64,000 nucleotides of DNA from positions 6,423,169-6,487,168 of the forward strand of contig CM066913.1 in NCBI GenBank assembly GCA_033964015.1, read 5' to 3'. The notes below the pieces were generated by a model, which searched no databases, had not been told where the DNA came from, and saw nothing but the letters and a program-made list of their open reading frames with translations. Of the stretch, positions 22,140 to 32,882 are shown piece after piece. Source of the DNA: Scolanthus callimorphus. Its lineage: Eukaryota; Cnidaria; Anthozoa; Actiniaria; Edwardsiidae. Every line of letters begins with the position of its first letter. The first letter of the stretch is position 1. A program made the translations under genes and the position numbers.

Positions 22140-23202
22140 TCTATATATCTATAAAATCGTGTCGACACTCGCTCCGCTCAGCCCTGAAGCTGTACCGCCA
22201 AAAGAAGTTCGCAAACCCGAAGGGAAGGTGGAAATCTGGACCATGGGCGTGTTTTTGTTGGAAAAGATTCACCTCGGGCTAAGCTCTAATTCAAGCGATT
22301 TCTTAAGCGAGGGACAAAGCCGCCATCGCCGCCATGTTGAATTCTCCCACAGAAACTAAAAAAGAACTCGGTTCGCGCAGCCGAAAGCACCAAAGACATT
22401 GAAACCTAAATTGTTCTCTTACAGATTACATACAGGAATGTGCAGGGATAATTCTAACTTGAAAGATTTGAGCTGAGAAAAATTTTCATTCAAGTTTCAA
22501 CAAACGTACACACTACATTGCTTCCCTCGGAGCACGCGCCAAGTCATGCTAAGTCGAAATGACACATTTAGAAAACAAAGTCCGTGAAAGTCATGAATTA
22601 TAATATTCTCTAAGTATAAATCCTGACGGCTCTATCGCAAACGAAGGACACAATCCCGAAGAGAAGGAGGAAATCCCTCCAGTGGGCATGTTTTTCTTGG
22701 AAAAGATTCACTTTGGGCTAAGTTCTAATTAAAGCTATTTTTTAAGTGAGAGACAAAGCCGAAAAAATATAAATAATATAAACTAAAAAAAAATTCTTAG
22801 TCCTTAGAACATTTTTACTTGACCTGTTTCTTCACTCCCCTCGCTGAGATATGATAAACATACAAACAATTCCGAAGTCAAATTAGGTTTCGATTTTCAC
22901 GGGTTCTTTGACCGATTTGAGAGACGGACACGCGCGTGTTGTCGCACCAAAATCAGGGAGACCAGTGCAAAACAAATTTGGGGCTTACTTCATTTATTTC
23001 GGCATGGTGGGACGGGGTACTCATGCTGATGGGAGGTTATTAGTAATGTAAATCCAGCAGTTTATGGAAGGGGGAAATCATGAACCCCTCCCCACCTCCA
23101 TATGGCCATTGTGATTTTTTTTCGTTTTTTTTAACAGAGAACACTTTAAGTAAAATAAATTTCCCCCTTAGACTCCGTGAATTTTTCACGGGCATCAGCT
23201 AG
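22140..23202 (+). mobile_element. Helitron copy 1
   Basis: 1,063 bp. The 5' end TCTATATATCTATAAAATCG is slightly shorter than in other copies. Nearly identical to copies 2 and 5 throughout. Contains a 66-codon frame that is conserved only because the DNA is; not called as a gene. Confidence 0.85.
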
Positions 23203-24274
23203 TCTATATTTAATACCGTAAGGAAAATCGTGTCGACACTCGCTCCGCTCAGCCCTGAAGCTGTACCGCCAAAAGAAGTTCGCAAACCCGAAGGGAAGGT
23301 GGAAATCTGGACCATGGGCGTGTTTTTGTTGGAAAAGATTCACCTCGGGCTAAGCTCTAATTCAAGCGATTTCTTAAGCGAGGGACAAAGCCGCCATCGC
23401 CGCCATGTTGAATTCTCCCACAGAAACTAAAAAAGAACTCGGTTCGCGCAGCCGAAAGCACCAAAGACATTGAAACCTAAATTGTTCTCTTACAGATTAC
23501 ATACAGGAATGTGCAGGGATAATTCTAACTTGAAAGATTTGAGCTGAGAAAAATTTTCATTCAAGTTTCAACAAACGTACACACTACATTGCTTCCCTCG
23601 GAGCACGCGCCAAGTCATGCTAAGTCGAAATGACACATTTAGAAAACAAAGTCCGTGAAAGTCATGAATTATAATATTCTCTAAGTATAAATCCTGACGG
23701 CTCTATCGCAAAACGAAGGACACAATCCCGAAGAGAAGGAGGAAATCCCTCCAGTGGGCATGTTTTTCTTGGAAAAGATTCACTTTGGGCTAAGTTCTAA
23801 TTAAAGCTATTTTTTAAGTGAGAGACAAAGCCGAAAAAATATAAATAATATAAACTAAAAAAAAATTATTAGTCCTTAGAACATTTTTACTTGACCTGTT
23901 TCTTCTCTCCCCTCGCTGAGATATGATAAACATACAAACAATTCCGAAGTCAAATTAGGTTTCGATTTTCACGGGTTCTTTGACCGATTTGAGAGACGGA
24001 CACGCGCGTGTTGTCGCACCAAAATCAGGGAGACCAGTGCAAAAACAAATTTGGGGCTTACTTCATTTATTTCGGCATGGTGGGACGGGGTACTCATGCT
24101 GATGGGAGGTTATTAGTAATGTAAATCCAGCAGTTTATGGAAGGGGGAAATCATGAACCCCTCCCCACCTCCATATGGCCATTGTGATTTTTTTTCGTTT
24201 TTTTTAACAGAGAACACTTTAAGTAAAATAAATTTCCCCCTTAGACTCCGTGAATTTTCAAGGGCATCAGCTAG
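23203..24274 (+). mobile_element. Helitron copy 2
   Basis: 1,072 bp, same as copy 1 apart from a few indels and substitutions. Its terminal hairpin has a mismatch (TTTTCAAGGG for TTTTTCACGGG). Confidence 0.85.
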
Positions 24275-25134
24275 TCTATATATTAATACCGTAAGGAAAA
24301 TCGTGTCGACACTCGCTCCGCTCAGCCCTGAAGCTGTGCTGCCAAAAGAAGTTCGCAAACCCGAAGGGAAGGTGGAAATCTGGACCATGAGCGTGTTTTT
24401 GTTGGAAAAGATTCACCTCGGGCTAAGTTCTAATTCAAGCGATTTCTTAAGCGAGGGACAAAGCCGCCATCGCCGCCATGTCGAATTCTCCCACAGAAAC
24501 TAAAAAGAACTCGGTTCGCGCAGCCGAAAGCACCATTGACATTCAAACCTAAATGGTTCTCTTACAGATTACATACAGGAATGTGCAGGGATAATTCTAA
24601 CTTGAAAGATTTGAGCTGAGAAAAATTTTCATTCAAGTTTCAACAAACGTACCTTGCTTCCCTCCGAGCACGCGCCAAGTCGAAATAACACATTTACAAA
24701 ACAAAGTCCGTGAAGGTCATGAATAATATTCTCTATCGCAAAACGAAGGACACAATCCCGAAGAGAAGGAGGAAGTCCCTCCAGTGGGCATGTTTTTGTT
24801 GGAAAAGATTCACTTTGGGCTAAGTTCTAATTCAAGCTATTTTTTAAGCGAGGGATAAAGCCGAAAAAATATAAACAATATAAACTAAAAAAAATTCTTA
24901 GTCCTTAGACCATTTTTACTTGACCTGTTTCTTCTCTCCCTCACTGCGATATGATAAACATAAACAATTCCGAAGTCAAATTGCGCTTTTGATTTTCACG
25001 GGTTCTTTGATCGATTTGAGAGACGGACACACGTGATTTTGTCGCACCAATCAGGGAGACCAGTGCAAAAAAAAAAAATCCTTTTGGGCTCACTTCATTT
25101 ATTTCGGCATGGTGGGACGGGGTACTCCACTGGG

Positions 25135-25520
25135 TGAAATGAAGTTTTTTGGAACCTTTAAATGGCATACGAAAGGTTACAAAATCTTAGATTTAAGAGC
25201 ATTTTAGAACGACTTTAAGGAACCTTAAAGTTAAACTTTTAAAGCATTTACGTGGCATTTTAAAGGTTTCAAAATGTTCATTTTGGTACCTTTAAGGAAC
25301 ACCAGTAAATACATATAAAGTGTAACTTTAATTAACTTTCCGGACTTCAGAAAGGCATTAAATTTTAACTTTTAATGAGAATAAAGGTCCCATTAAATGT
25401 TTGTATTAGATACATTTTAGTAGATTTCAGGGTTCTTTAAATCGTTTTATCTGTTAACTTTCAAGGGGAATAAGGGTCCCATTAAATTTTTGTAATTGAT
25501 AATTTTGTCAAGTTTTCTGT
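25135..25520. repeat. Left subterminal motif region of the CACTA element
   Basis: Dense with CCTTTAA/TTAAAGG and CTTTAAGG motifs and two copies of GGTCCCATTAAAT (about 25387 and 25476). Such arrays are the known transposase-binding zones of CACTA elements; the binding itself is inferred. Confidence 0.55.
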
Positions 25521-26034
25521 AGAGCTTAAAGTAACTATTATTTATAAATTTCTAGGCTCTTGGATATGCAATCAGTAATTGACAGGCTGATAGATATACC
25601 CTGTGGGTCTTTTTTAATATTTTCATTTTATAGATTGATTCCCTTTCATTCCTTTTTGGGGCAAGAAGAAACCAACCTTCAGAAAAAAATAATGACCAGA
25701 GACTTATAATTTTGTTGCAAACCATATTATTTATTTTAAGACAGCTATATAATATATTATATTATGTACTCTTATAAAAGTATTCTAAAAATATGAATGA
25801 GTGATTTAATGTGAGGCATATATTTACACTGCACTGTGTTTTAAACTGGAACTCGATTCATGAATAGCAATAGCAATAGCAGGACAGCCCAAGAGTTCAA
25901 TGTTCTTTAGCATTTGCTCTATCATTTCATGTGCTTCTACTTGAAAAATATATTTACATTCACCTCAAACCTTAGTAAGGAAAATATGTCAAAAATTCAT
26001 GAACAAATGCAGATGTGACTGCCTGGACGATAGT

Positions 26035-29000
26035 TTACTGAGGTGTGGATGCATGCAGTGGCTGTCCAACATTAACACTGCCATCTGCAGTGTAGTTTGT
26101 TGGTGGTTTCTTGACTGCCCATCTCAGCCGTCTCTCTGGTCTTGCCCTATCAGAGTCCTTCACACCCCTACGCCGCAAAACTCTCTTCAGCTGAGCTCTA
26201 CGGCTCAATTTGGATATCTGGTGCTCGTCTAGTTCCCGCTTTCCATCTTTCAACTCTTTCTTTTCCCACAGTAGCTTTCTGACATTAAATACAATTCTCC
26301 TCTCCCTTTCATCCCCTTCTTCAGCACTCTCCTCCGACGAGTGGTATTCTAACTCATTTACCACTGTAGTCCACTTCTGCTTTTTTTCCTCTGGCCAGTC
26401 AATAGTTTCTAGGGCATCTGCTCTGATGTGTTGTTTCTGCAAAAAATAAAATTAGAATATCAGCATGACTGCTCAAAAATAAATACAATGATTGTCCTGA
26501 ATAGGAAAAAGTGTATGGTTTAATTTCAATCACATTGGATTGGATCTTAATATGTAAAATAAATATTGCAGATATTACTACACCAAAGGATTGATGGCAG
26601 TTGAGAAAACGATTAACCGCTTTGTGATCATTTCGATTGATCGTTTTTTAAATTGAGTTAACCGAAATCATAAAGCGGTTGATCGTTTTCCCAAATGCAA
26701 TTGATCGTTTGTACTCTGGGTGCTGACAGGTTTGTCATTTCGGTAGTAATTTGAGCTTCTAGGAAATTCAGTTCACTTGTGGTTTGTAGCCTGCTTGCAG
26801 GCATTTGGTGTGTTTTTATTATGGAAAACCCGGAAAACAAGCCTTGAGCAATCAGCTGCCACAATATTAAAAACACCATCAAACGTCTGCAAGAAGGCTA
26901 GCGGACTACACTTTAAACCAAACCTACCGCTGCAAGCCTTTGGTGTTTTCTACATTCTGCTCTGTGATTGGCTAGAGTCCCATCCCTCTGCCTCTTGTGG
27001 TCCTCCTTTTTACTATCATAGTATCGTTTCACTGCAACTGTAAGAAAAAAAAGAAAGAAAGTAATGTTATACCTTGTGTTCGAGAAAGGGCCACTGAAGG
27101 GTACAGTGTAAAAATTGTAAGATCAAAAAATGTATACTTTTGTGCCACTGTTCAAGGTAAAATAAAAAAAACACAGCCTTTGTTGTTGGATATGAACCAA
27201 TGAAACTTGGAGAGCTAATGCTCCCCAGACCTTGAAGTTGATGTTCCATATATTATAGGGAATCGAAAAGACAGGGGCAAGTGGTTATAGTCAGAAAAAG
27301 CCTTAAAGGACCCATCTCACACTGCCCATAATGCATGGCTTTGCCTCATTTTCGATATCAGAGACTCAACAAAAAGTGCTCAGGTTAGAGCATTTTACTG
27401 TACATTAAGCGCAAGAAAACTTGTATTATTATTATTATATATTATGGGCTGTGTGAGATGGAGCCTTTCATGCCATGAAAAGAGTCTTTCCTTGCCCCAA
27501 AAAGTAAACAAAAAAAACTACAGTGTTACCTCTTTAAAACGGCCACTTTTCAAAATCCCAAAATAACATTATTGTCACTCAAGTACTGTATTTGCCTAAC
27601 CTCCATACAGCGGCCAACCTCTATTATTAAGAGGGGGAGATTGGGGAGGTACAAAAACTGCAAAACCACACATAAAATCGTATCAAAACCGAACCCGCAA
27701 TTCACAAAATAGATTTCTTTAACAAATGTGACGGAAGTAAATGACGGTCATAGCAGATCAATCTGTGCTCCGTAGAAATTCTGATGTGTAATACAGTAAA
27801 AACCCGCATAAAAGAACAAGTGGATTAAGAACACCCAGGCTGAAATTTGGTTAAAAAGATACCTTATACATAAGAACACATGCAGCCTAAAAAATGAAAA
27901 TTGTTCTTGTATAAAAAAAGAATGGCTGCCAGTTAGATTTGAGTACAGTAACCTACTGTGGTAGAGTAGATGCAGTAGATCAATATGATGTGCTAGACCA
28001 TTGCACAAAGAGCTCTAAAGCTGGTACTGTATGGGGATTTCCGGGTGCATTTAGCAATTGTTTTTGGACTTGACTAATTGTTGTTACCAAATGACTGTTA
28101 CCTTCTGCCAATCACATTCTTTATTTGACTGTTGGTAGTGTATGCAGAATTTGATGTTAAGAAACAATTTTAAAAACACCTTAAGAACATTTCAGGCTGA
28201 TTTAGCAGAAAACACCCAATGTATAAGAATAAAATCAGCCTGAATCCCCAAAACACCTGTTCTTTTATGCGGGTTTTTACTGTAGTTCACATACATACCC
28301 TTAATCTCAGTCCTTTGATATTCACAATTCTCTCCACCATTATCCTGAATGGTCTCCTCACAAATTTGGTGTGAAATTTGACGATTGGCAGGGGAGAGGT
28401 AGCTGAAATTTCAAATACATCTTGTTGTAAGATAAAAATAAATAAATTTATTAAGCTTACAATTTATTAAGCTAATAAAAAATAATAATTATACAGTTAC
28501 TGGGTGCCAGACACAATATCAAAGTGAAATCTACTAAAATCATCTAGGAATCATGGTTTAATTTCCAAGGCTAAGCAGTGTACCATTTTATATGTTTCTT
28601 AGCCTAGAACATTTCAAGACGGTAGCTTGTGATGCAAAAAAAGGTTTGGATGAAGGGGTAATCTGGTAACTAAAAAACTCCCATAATCAGTTGGCCAGAC
28701 CCAGAAAATCAAATCTCAATCTCATTGCCAGAGCTTCTCGTTAGTCAGTGAAGTGAATTTCAAAATAGCAGCTAGAATATTGTCCGATCAGAATCGGCCT
28801 ATGACCACCGCCAGTCACAGAAACAATGCTACTCGGGGAGATGTGCCTGTAACTCTTTCCATTTTAAGTTTCTTCCCAGGCACTTTTAGTACTCAATGCC
28901 CAAAAGACAGTGAAACTTGCCAAACGTCATACCTTTCTTGGAAATTAAATCCTGCAAATCCTCCTTCAACATTCCTGGTCTGTATAAGTGTTTTGTAAAC

Positions 29001-29628
29001 AGCCCTGACAGCAGCCTGTTGGATAAAATATAGTAAGCTCCTCAAAACTAAATTGCATGCTTAACTATAAGCTGATGTGTGCTGTTATGGCATGTGAATA
29101 CAGCCCAGTTTGACTTAACAAGATAAGGCAACAAAGAAAATGCAAAAATCTGCAGGAGATGGCAGAACAACACAACTGGAATAATTATTTTCAAAGAAAT
29201 TGTGATCATTCAACTTAAAACTGAATACAAAGCATGGGCCTATGGAGAGCCTGTGGTTTATTGAATACAACTCCCTGCATGCAATGCGCGGTGAGCATGT
29301 GTGAAAATGATCAACACTGGAGACTTCAGCATTTTTGGTGGAATTCCTTGTAAATTGTAGCCTAAATGGATAATTATCCAAGAAAATATTGTCGTAACAT
29401 GTAAATATTAAATACCTGGCAGTCTTTCGAAGCAGTTCTTCTACGTCGGCGGCGGCGAGGTGTTTCACAAACGGTTTCACCGCTAGCGCATTCGCTTGCT
29501 TGACCTACACGAATCTCTTCGCGAAGTTGTTGGTTTTCTTCCCTGAGAGCTCTGGTTTCTCGCAAAACTTGCTGAAGTATGATCGCTATGTTCTCATTTG
29601 GCGAATTTCCCATTGGATTGGCTTCCAT
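26035..29628 (-). CDS. Accessory protein gene of the CACTA element (unrecognised function)
   Basis: Multi-exon minus-strand gene. Exon 1 29628-29416 starts MEANPMGNSP, has a Glu/Arg-rich coiled-coil-like stretch (LREENQQLREEI) and an Arg run, donor CCAG|GTATTT, phase 0. Exon 2 29015-28933 follows TATCCAACAG (AAVRAVYKTL...), phase 2. Exon 3 28402-28299 follows AAATTTCAG (YLSPANRQISHQICEET...), phase 1. The last large open exon is 26436-26035, very charged, ending GQPLHASTPQ. Phases 1-2-3 agree. The exon 3 to last exon join needs either an internal acceptor (near 26425) or one more small exon. Head-to-head with the transposase, so a shared promoter region near 29.63-30.88 kb is likely. No domain was recognised; a DNA-binding or repressor role would be a guess. 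Confidence 0.6.
26608..26700. repeat. Imperfect palindrome
   Basis: AAACGATTAACCGCTTTGTG and the partner AAAGCGGTTGATCGTTTT, with CATTTCG/CGAAAT inside. Likely a decayed MITE within the CACTA element. Confidence 0.5.
27500..27640. repeat. Fragment of a 'cctctttaaaacggcc' MITE
   Basis: CAGTGTTACCTCTTTAAAAC and GCGGCCAACCTCTATTATTA resemble the two halves of a diverged TIR element, but no clean ends were found. Confidence 0.3.
27794..28282. mobile_element. Tc1/mariner-type MITE, 489 bp, TA target site
   Basis: Ends CAGTAAAAACCCGCATAAAA, exactly inverted at the right end, with 25 bp of near-perfect inverted repeat and TA on each side (27792-27793, 28283-28284). An inner repeat (CAGGCTGA) is also inverted. 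A solo half-end of the same family lies near 35918 (GCGGGTTTTTACAGTA). Inserted in an intron of the accessory gene. Confidence 0.82.
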
Positions 29629-30180
29629 GTTCGGGTAAAACACTGTTTTGATCGCGGAGGAAATATCAAGTCTGTTCGGCAACTCACTCGACTTCGAATA
29701 AACAGACGCGAAAAGTGACGCCAAAAAACCCGCCAGTGGTACCACGTGACTTTGAAACAAAAGAAATTCATGACGTTTATCATCGTTGTCATGGTATTCT
29801 GCGATGAAGTATTGCGGGCTCAATAATCACACTTTAGATGGAAGCGAAATTCTCTGCTCGTCGTTTTAACTGCAACATGGCTTTAATATTCTCCTGATCT
29901 TCTACTTCAATAAATATCACACGGCCCTTTACCGACTCACTGGCTACTAAAGGTTAACAAGAAACAGGATAACACACATTCTTCCGGTAAGTGATATTTA
30001 TTGCAGAATACATTATAATATCATGGTATTAATTCGCTAAGATCTCATAATATCATGTAATATCATAGCATAAATTGGCTAAGAGGTATCGCGTTATGCT
30101 ACAAAGCCCTATATTATTAAGTATAAAAGCATTAGTAGTTTGGGTTGCCTGTGGTCACACAAGCCAATCAAACTATCTGA

Positions 30181-30306
30181 ACCAATCATATTCTTGCCCT
30201 GTTTTGCCTAGTGCAATTATTTCCCTCTGAACTAAAACCAGACAACGTCTGACTACGGAAAACCAGGGGACTGCACTAGGCGAAACAGGGCAAGAATATG
30301 ATTGGC
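30181..30306. repeat. Foldback repeat
   Basis: CAATCATATTCTTGCCCTGT and its inverse ACAGGGCAAGAATATGATTG, with CCTAGTGCA/TGCACTAGG inside. A short perfect-ended MITE within the larger inverted repeat. Confidence 0.75.
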
Positions 30307-30879
30307 TCATAAGATTTGACAATAAGTCGATAGCCTAATAAAATCAATATCTGTCAATTCTAATATATTCTGATCAATTCATTTATTGATAGTCTGAATC
30401 TCAGAAGAATAATTTCAATTTCATTTATTGTTTTATGAGGTGACCAAGTATTCCAAGCGTGCCTTCAAAAACAATCATGGTAGCCTTGCAGAGCCTTTTC
30501 CTTTGCTTTTCTCATCTACAATGCTCCAATTACTTTGCAATTCGGTAATTGCTGTGCATGCTACCTGTAATACGCATGTGAATCACTATGACATGGTCAT
30601 AGGAAGGCACTATAATAATAATAATAATGAACGATCGACCTGATCAACAGATATCGATTTATCAATCAGTTTTCAAAGATCATTTTTTATTGATTTGTTT
30701 CCCTGGGCAAAAGCAAGTGATACTAGGATAATAAATAAAATAATTACAAAATAATATTCTAAAGCACTTTACAATTCACAGCCTGTATACGTAAGTCAGT
30801 CAGATGCACTCTCACAATGTTGATTTTTTTTTTAATTACTTCCACCATTAAAATATTTATATTAATTTGATGGTTACAG

Positions 30880-31001
30880 ATACAAACACAGGGGATGCAG
30901 CTAACGAAACATTCCATAAAGAAAGTGAACAACACATTGACCAGGCTTGTCACAGAGAGGATAATGCCTTTACCAGTACAGAGGATTTGTCTTCAACAGA
31001 G
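30880..31001 (+). CDS. Upstream exon of the CACTA transposase
   Basis: 122-nt open exon between acceptor GGTTACAG and donor AGAG|GTAAGA, phase 1 to 0. It encodes an acidic, polar stretch (TGDAANETFHKESEQHIDQ...) ending DLSSTE. The phase-0 end fits the phase-0 acceptor of the main exon at 32883, which continues with EMPSSSCDTSSDEEPEE. A 1.88-kb intron full of MITEs separates them. The first coding exon further upstream was not found. Confidence 0.6.
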
Positions 31002-31110
31002 GTAAGAGTCTTTTGAACCATTTTGAAGAGCATTTTGAAGATGTTGTTTATTTAATTTTGTGGCCATTTTCCAGCACAAGAAGCCCAAGTATAGACCCTT
31101 GTCACGTTAA

Positions 31111-31594
31111 TATATAGAGGATATTACACGGTGGCGCGAAGATATGGATTTTATTTTAGAGTGGCAAGAACAATATTTTACGAACGAGCGCAGCGAGTGA
31201 GTAAAATATTGTTTTTGACACGAGAAAATGAAATCCATATCTTCAAGCCACCGTGTAATGTTCTTTTTATTATATGGATTAGAATTGACATAGCGGCAAA
31301 ATATTACAAATTGAACAACTCACTTGATAAAGTCGAAAGTGTTTATTTGTGAAATGCTCCCTCCATCTTTCTGATTCCCAGTGTCGTTAAAAACTAATTT
31401 CCCTTTTTGTGTTGCTGTAGCTTTTTCTGCCATAGTTGAAATAAGGTTTTTCTCTTTAGAACTAGAACAAAACAACACTGCAAACGCGCACATCCGGGAC
31501 ATTCGTTACATAACTTTTTCATATTTTCACTAGTGAAGATATGGAAAATACGAGTGTTTTAGTTTCCGGTAAAACACTGGCATCCATATAATAA
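31111..31594 (+). mobile_element. MITE of the 'GAGGATATTACACGGTGGC' family, copy 1
   Basis: Starts TATAGAGGATATTACACGG, contains a stem (AATATTTTACGAACGAGCGC against GAGTGAGTAAAATATT) and ATATCTTCAAGCCACCGTG. Ends with ACTAGTGAAGATATGGAAAA and CATCCATATAATA. Lies in the transposase intron. Confidence 0.7.
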
Positions 31595-31924
31595 ATAGAG
31601 GATATTACACGATGGCGCGAAGATATGAGTTTTATTTTCGAGTGGCAAGAACAATATTTTACGAATGAGCGCAGCCAATGAGTAAAATATTGTTTTTGAC
31701 ACGAGAAAATAAAACTCATATCTTCAAGCCACCGTGTAATTTTCTTTTTATTATATGGGCAAACCAGAAAAACATCATTCCAAATTGATTTCCAAGCACT
31801 TTTGTTTTGACCGATATCCTCACTAGTGAGGATATGGAAAATATGTCACTGAGGACCCGGATGTAGCTTCGTACGAGATCTACGACTGGCGTATTTCCCA
31901 GTAAAACACTCGTGTCCATATAAT
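31595..31924 (+). mobile_element. MITE of the same family, copy 2 (tandem)
   Basis: Same order of landmarks as copy 1, directly abutting it, ending GTGTCCATATAATA. A fragment of the family (GCCTTGAAGATATGGATTTT) is at about 36910. Confidence 0.7.
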
Positions 31925-32882
31925 AAGGAGTAATAATACTGGCTGTAGATATGAATTTTGAAAGGTTAGCTTTCTGGCCTATTTTTTTTTTTTTTTTTAC
32001 AAAGAAATGTACTGTATGGGAAAAAACATCAAGATAAGGCTTGTAGTGCATCGATGCACTTCTACCATGCATCATACATTTTATTGAAAAAATCGCCAAC
32101 TTAGAATAATCATAGTTTTCAACCAATCTTTGCATTTTTACTACGGATGTGCTAAATTGAATACTGGACTTAAGCCATATTAGCATGATAAGGGTCTATG
32201 GCCATCTGATAATTAATTTGCGTACTTTTGCAGCCATAAAACAATCACTGAAAGGCCTAAGGAGGTTTTGAATTGATTCTTGCAGCAATGAGGTTTCGCG
32301 AGACACTTTCCGAGCCATTTTTCGATGCAAGTAAATACTTAATAATATTGGGCTTTGTAGCATAACGCGATACCTCTTAGTCAATTTATGCCATGATATT
32401 ACACAATAATACGAGATCTTAGTGAATTAATACCATGATATTATAATGTATACTGCAATGTATACTACTCCACACGGCTGGATCAATGGTCTTGCTCGAT
32501 TGTCATTGACGTCACACTGCATCATGAAATAAAGAAAGTCCTTGAAAAGTCAGTGATTTCTGAAACCTGTAGTCTGAATAACCATATCAACTATGCCTTG
32601 AAGCAAATTCTTGAGTGCTGCAGCTTTTGAGTCGCAAAAACCTGCAATATCAATCCTTCATTGATTGTAACAAATGTTATCCACCAGTTTTCCAGCTCCG
32701 TATAATAATTTCAATGCCCTGTAAAATGTGTGGCCCTGCAATTGATCAATAGTGCAGTTAAAAAATTTCTGGCATAAGATGGTGAGCCATGTAGAGATTT
32801 TAGATCAAAGTATTTGTATTAAGCATCTACAGGCCTCTAGACTGGGGATAACTGTAATGTTTATAAACTTTTTTACTTGCAG

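Larger units (their letters stand above)
29988..32460. repeat. Long inverted repeat bracketing the transposase 5' exon
   Basis: Arms of about 140 bp at 29988-30128 and 32333-32460 are inverted and about 85-90% alike by eye (landmarks ATTATAATATCATGGTATTA, TAAGAGGTATCGCGTTATGC, TACAAAGCCC). The 2.2-kb interior holds a transposase exon, so this is either a nested element that carried host sequence or a structural feature of the CACTA element itself. Confidence 0.65.
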
